The translations under genes were made by a program, and so were the position numbers. Below are positions 13,669 to 16,888 of a stretch of DNA of 16,888 nucleotides, piece after piece. The stretch's first letter is position 1. Each line of letters opens with the position of its first letter. Below the pieces are notes generated by a model that was not told where the DNA came from, made no database searches, and was given only the letters and a program-made list of their open reading frames with translations. Source of the DNA: Bacillota bacterium (GTDB lineage Bacteria > Bacillota_A > Clostridia > Lachnospirales > Lachnospiraceae); assembly GCA_023443625.1 (NCBI GenBank), contig JAEZTQ010000063.1:1-16888 (forward strand), in the 5' to 3' direction.

Positions 13669-14088
13669 ATGCCCACATTTAACCAGTTAGTAAGAAAAGG
13701 AAGAAAGACAGTAGAGTACAAATCAAATTCTCCTGCTTTACAAAAAGGATTTAACTCCTTAAATAAGAGACAGACAGATATTTCTGCTCCCCAGAAGAGA
13801 GGTGTTTGTACAGCAGTTAGAACAGCAACTCCTAAGAAGCCTAACTCAGCTCTTAGAAAAATCGCCAGAGTTCGTCTTTCTAACGGAATCGAAGTAACAA
13901 GCTATATCCCGGGCGAAGGTCACAACCTTCAGGAGCATAGTGTTGTTCTGATCAGAGGTGGAAGGGTAAAGGATTTACCTGGTACCCGTTATCACATCGT
14001 CAGAGGTACACTGGATACAGCAGGTGTTTCTAAGAGAAGACAGGCCCGTTCCAAATACGGAGCGAAGAGACCGAAAGCAGCTAAATAA
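13669..14088 (+). CDS. rpsL: 30S ribosomal protein S12
   Basis: The 139-residue protein is S12 of the Firmicutes form, which carries a short insertion after residue 25 compared with E. coli. It lies at the decoding centre of the 30S subunit and helps tRNA selection. The conserved [11 protein letters not shown] (54-64) and [13 protein letters not shown] (97-109) loops are intact, and the lysines at 56, 57 and 101 that are altered in streptomycin resistance are wild type. ATG 13669 is chosen because AGGAGGTG (13653-13660) precedes it at eight bases; the open frame extends upstream without a site. It is the first gene of the str operon here and has its own promoter. Confidence 0.98.
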   Translation: MPTFNQLVRKGRKTVEYKSNSPALQKGFNSLNKRQTDISAPQKRGVCTAVRTATPKKPNSALRKIARVRLSNGIEVTSYIPGEGHNLQEHSVVLIRGGRVKDLPGTRYHIVRGTLDTAGVSKRRQARSKYGAKRPKAAK

Positions 14089-14357
14089 CATTAAGGTTTT
14101 TTTCACTAATCATTAAGTGCCGGGTTAATTTTTGTTTTCAGATTTCGGATAAAATTCAGGGTTGCGTTTTATCACCGACGTACAAGAAACTTGTTTTCAG
14201 AAAAGACGGAATAGATTTGAAAGAGAGTTAAACTGAGCGCGAACACAATAAAAGCCAGGGTTTATCCCTGCACCCCGCAGATGCGGGGACTGTGAGTACC
14301 GATGATTTAAGAAAATCTTATTGGATTTCAATAAGTATTATTAAGGAGGGAAGAAAC
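14089..14357 (+). promoter_or_regulatory. Long structured rpsL-rpsG spacer, possible S7 control region
   Basis: The 269-base gap is long for two co-transcribed ribosomal protein genes. Visible stems are GATAAAA (14148-14154) / TTTTATC (14167-14173), ACAAG/CTTGT near 14182-14194, CAGGG (14256-14260) / CCCTG (14266-14270), and CCCCGC (14273-14278) / GCGGGG (14283-14288). The last two stand side by side just upstream of the rpsG site. In E. coli S7 represses its own translation by binding this spacer; whether the same occurs here is inference. Confidence 0.5.
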
Positions 14358-14828
14358 GTGCCACGTAAAGGACATATACAAAAAAGAGATGTATTAGCAG
14401 ATCCGATTTATAACAGCAAGATCGTTACTAAGCTTATCAATAACATTATGTTAGATGGTAAGAGAGGTACTGCACAAAAAATCGTATACGGAGCGTTTGA
14501 CAAAGTAGCAGCTAAGACCGGTAAGGAAGCTATCGAAGTATTTGAAGAAGCTATGAACAATATCATGCCGGTATTGGAAGTTAAGGCAAGACGTATCGGT
14601 GGTGCAACATACCAGGTACCGATCGAAGTTAGACCGGACAGAAGACAGGCATTGGCTCTTCGTTGGCTTACACTTTATTCTCGTAAAAGAGGAGAAAAGA
14701 CAATGGAAGAAAAATTAGCCAATGAGCTTATGGATGCAGCAAACAACACTGGATCCTCTGTTAAGAAAAAAGAAGATATGCATAAGATGGCTGACGCAAA
14801 TAAAGCATTTGCTCATTACCGTTGGTAA
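14358..14828 (+). CDS. rpsG: 30S ribosomal protein S7
   Basis: The 156-residue protein is full-length S7, which starts 30S head assembly by binding the 3' major domain of 16S rRNA. The N-terminus [19 protein letters not shown], the [12 protein letters not shown] helix, [17 protein letters not shown] and the [20 protein letters not shown] segment are all diagnostic. The start is GTG at 14358, with AAGGAGGG (14343-14350) seven bases upstream; an in-frame GTG further up has no site. The C-terminal tail ends [15 protein letters not shown]. The gene lies between rpsL and fusA in the usual str order. Confidence 0.98.
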   Translation: MPRKGHIQKRDVLADPIYNSKIVTKLINNIMLDGKRGTAQKIVYGAFDKVAAKTGKEAIEVFEEAMNNIMPVLEVKARRIGGATYQVPIEVRPDRRQALALRWLTLYSRKRGEKTMEEKLANELMDAANNTGSSVKKKEDMHKMADANKAFAHYRW

Positions 14829-15005
14829 GATAAAGCTGATAATAAGAGTTGCTTTTGGCAGTGATCATACATTTCGTATAATTACTGCCGTTAGTGGCAT
14901 ATTATCACTTGCAGCTTAATTCTGCATTTTACAATGAAATTATTGATATAACCCATAACGATTTAATCGTTTGGGTGAACCACTTGAATTTAAGGAGGAA
15001 TTTCC
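14829..15005 (+). promoter_or_regulatory. Structured rpsG-fusA spacer
   Basis: The 177-base gap has two good hairpins. GGCAGTGATCATAC (14857-14870) pairs with GTATAATTACTGCC (14876-14889) with one mismatch. ACCCATAACGAT (14951-14962) pairs with ATCGTTTGGGT (14966-14976) with one bulged base. Neither has a T tract, so they are more likely processing sites or translational control elements than terminators. The fusA ribosome binding site AAGGAGG is at 14992-14998. Confidence 0.5.
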
Positions 15006-16888
15006 TTGGCTGGAAGAGAATATCCATTAGACAGAACTAGGAACATCGGTATCATGGCTCATATTGATGCGGGTAAGACAACTCTTACCGAACGTATCTT
15101 ATATTATACCGGTGTAAACTATAAAATTGGTGATACTCATGAAGGTACTGCTACCATGGACTGGATGGAACAGGAACAGGAAAGAGGTATCACAATTACT
15201 TCAGCCGCTACGACCTGTCACTGGACTCAGGAATTTGAACACAATAAGATTCCTGGTGCCTTAGAACACCGTATCAATATTATTGATACACCGGGACACG
15301 TTGACTTCACTGTTGAAGTTGAACGTTCCTTACGTGTACTGGATAGTGCGGTTGGTGTATTCTGTGCGAAGGGCGGCGTTGAACCGCAGTCCGAGACAGT
15401 ATGGCGTCAGGCTGATAAATATAACGTACCCAGGATGGCATTTGTAAATAAAATGGACATTTCCGGTGCGGATTTTTATAACGTAGTAAATATGATCAAA
15501 ACAAGACTTGGAAAAAGTCCTGTGCCGATCCAGTTACCAATCGGTAAAGAAGATACTTTTATCGGTGTAATTGATTTATTTGAAATGAAGGCTTATTATT
15601 ACAATGATGATAAGGGCGAAGATATTTCAATCAAAGAGATACCGGATGATATGAAGGAACTGGCTGATAAGTACAGAGCCGAAATGATCGAAGCAATCTG
15701 CGAAACCGATGATGACTTAATTGAAAAATTCTTAGAAGGTGAAGAACCTACTACGAAAGAATTAAAAGCAGCTCTCAGAAGAGCTACCATAGATGTAAAA
15801 CTGATCCCTGTTACTTGTGGCTCTGCTTACAAGAATAAAGGTGTTCAGAAGTTATTGGATGCAGTTATCGAATTCATGCCTGCACCTACCGATATCCCTG
15901 ATATCAAAGGTGTTGACGATGAAGGTAATGAAATCCACAGAAAATCTTCCGATGATGAACCGTTTGCGGCTTTGGCATTTAAGATCATGGCCGATCCCTT
16001 CGTTGGAAAACTTGCTTTCTTCCGTGTGTATTCCGGTACATTAAACTCCGGTTCATATGTACTTAACTCAACAAAAGGCAAGAAAGAACGTGTAGGACGT
16101 ATCTTACAGATGCATGCTAATAAGAGAGAAGACCTGGATAAGGTATACTCCGGTGATATCGCTGCGGCAGTTGGTTTTAAAATCACGACTACCGGTGATA
16201 CCATCTGTGATGAGAAATCCCCGGTTATCCTTGAATCCATGGAATTCCCTGAACCTGTTATCGAAGTTTCCATCGAACCTAAGACAAAAGCAGGTCAGGA
16301 TAAAATGGGTGAATCTCTTGCAAAACTTGCAGAAGAAGATCCTACGTTCAGATGCTATACCAACGAAGAAACCGGTCAGACTATCATCGCAGGTATGGGT
16401 GAGCTCCACCTTGAAATCATCGTAGACAGACTTTTAAGAGAATATAAAGTTGAAGCGAATGTAGGTGCTCCTCAGGTTGCTTACAAAGAATCCTTTACCA
16501 AATCCGTTGAAGTTGACAGCAAATATGCAAAACAGTCCGGTGGACGTGGTCAGTACGGACACTGTAAAGTTCGTTTCGAGCCAATGGATGCCAATGCGGA
16601 AAAAACATTCGAATTTGTATCTACCGTTGTCGGCGGTGCTATTCCTAAGGAATACATCCCTGCGGTTGGTGCCGGTATCGAAGAAGCAACCAAAGCCGGT
16701 ATTCTTGGTGGATATCCGGTACTTGGTATCAGAGCAACCGTTTATGACGGTTCCTACCATGAAGTTGACTCCAACGAAATGGCATTTAAGATTGCTGGTT
16801 CTATGGCATTTAAAGATGCGATGCACAAAGCAGGTGCTGTACTCCTTGAGCCTATCATGAGAGTTGAAGTTACTGTTCCGGATGATTA
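15006..16888 (+). CDS. fusA: Elongation factor G (3' end outside window)
   Basis: The first 627 codons of EF-G are present; the frame runs off the window. EF-G uses GTP to move tRNAs and mRNA through the ribosome. The start is TTG at 15006, after AAGGAGG at 14992-14998; the N-terminus [20 protein letters not shown] is diagnostic. GTPase motifs are intact: AHIDAGKTT (18-26), GTAT in switch I (47-50), DTPGH (94-98) and NKMD (148-151). Later EF-G domains follow, including a domain IV start with [12 protein letters not shown]. The codon choice (many GGT, GAA, CGT) is that of a highly expressed gene. It completes the rpsL-rpsG-fusA order; tuf would be expected next. Confidence 0.97.
   Translation, partial: MAGREYPLDRTRNIGIMAHIDAGKTTLTERILYYTGVNYKIGDTHEGTATMDWMEQEQERGITITSAATTCHWTQEFEHNKIPGALEHRINIIDTPGHVDFTVEVERSLRVLDSAVGVFCAKGGVEPQSETVWRQADKYNVPRMAFVNKMDISGADFYNVVNMIKTRLGKSPVPIQLPIGKEDTFIGVIDLFEMKAYYYNDDKGEDISIKEIPDDMKELADKYRAEMIEAICETDDDLIEKFLEGEEPTTKELKAALRRATIDVKLIPVTCGSAYKNKGVQKLLDAVIEFMPAPTDIPDIKGVDDEGNEIHRKSSDDEPFAALAFKIMADPFVGKLAFFRVYSGTLNSGSYVLNSTKGKKERVGRILQMHANKREDLDKVYSGDIAAAVGFKITTTGDTICDEKSPVILESMEFPEPVIEVSIEPKTKAGQDKMGESLAKLAEEDPTFRCYTNEETGQTIIAGMGELHLEIIVDRLLREYKVEANVGAPQVAYKESFTKSVEVDSKYAKQSGGRGQYGHCKVRFEPMDANAEKTFEFVSTVVGGAIPKEYIPAVGAGIEEATKAGILGGYPVLGIRATVYDGSYHEVDSNEMAFKIAGSMAFKDAMHKAGAVLLEPIMRVEVTVPDD

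Noticed and set aside
15845..16826. Long - and + strand open frames inside fusA
   Set aside because: They are shadows of the strongly codon-biased fusA frame, whose protein motifs are intact.
1..16888. CRISPR array, tRNA or rRNA gene
   Set aside because: No regularly spaced direct repeats, tRNA cloverleaf or rRNA sequence was recognised on reading the window.

Overview
The window looks like chromosomal DNA of a low-GC Gram-positive anaerobe, most likely a clostridium of the Lachnospiraceae type. The reasons are AT-rich intergenic DNA, strong AGGAGG-type ribosome binding sites, consensus sigma-A promoters, Firmicutes-length S12 and S7 proteins, a tetrahydrofolate riboswitch, a tRNA-Trp T-box and an ECF-type folate transporter subunit. 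The genus is inferred from general resemblance and was not searched.

Bases 1-5122 are the right-hand end of a prophage or phage-tail-like element, all on the + strand. The order is the C-terminal end of a tail fibre, a YmfQ/XkdU-type baseplate-region protein (a hallmark of contractile tails), a second tail fibre protein, a protein with three RRFDG repeats, two small unknown proteins, a holin and an Amidase_3 endolysin. Holin and endolysin are split by about 470 bases that hold a strong terminator and a GC-richer hairpin-rich element that looks like a dispersed repeat. No integrase, capsid or attachment site could be identified.

Bases 5123-12869 are host housekeeping and accessory genes. folT (+) sits behind a sigma-A promoter and a tetrahydrofolate riboswitch and converges on a membrane-anchored SleB/CwlJ-type cell-wall hydrolase (-). 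Next is a probable rpoD-plsC operon (-), unusual because dnaG is not beside rpoD. Divergent from rpoD is an MFS transporter (+) with a roughly 215-base leader that carries a nine-codon ORF and several hairpins, resembling an inducible-resistance attenuator. The MFS gene converges on trpB2 (-) across a bidirectional terminator.

Bases 12870-13360 are the trpB2 leader on the - strand: consensus promoter, T-box with a UGG (Trp) specifier, terminator, a GC-richer patch, and a duplicated Shine-Dalgarno sequence with a complementary sequence between the copies.

Bases 13486-16888 are the start of the str operon on the + strand: perfect consensus promoter, rpsL, rpsG and the first 627 codons of fusA. 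The rpsL-rpsG and rpsG-fusA gaps are long (269 and 177 bases) and contain several hairpins. The best candidates for undescribed biology are the MFS leader, the SD/anti-SD/SD arrangement before trpB2 and the structured str-operon gaps.
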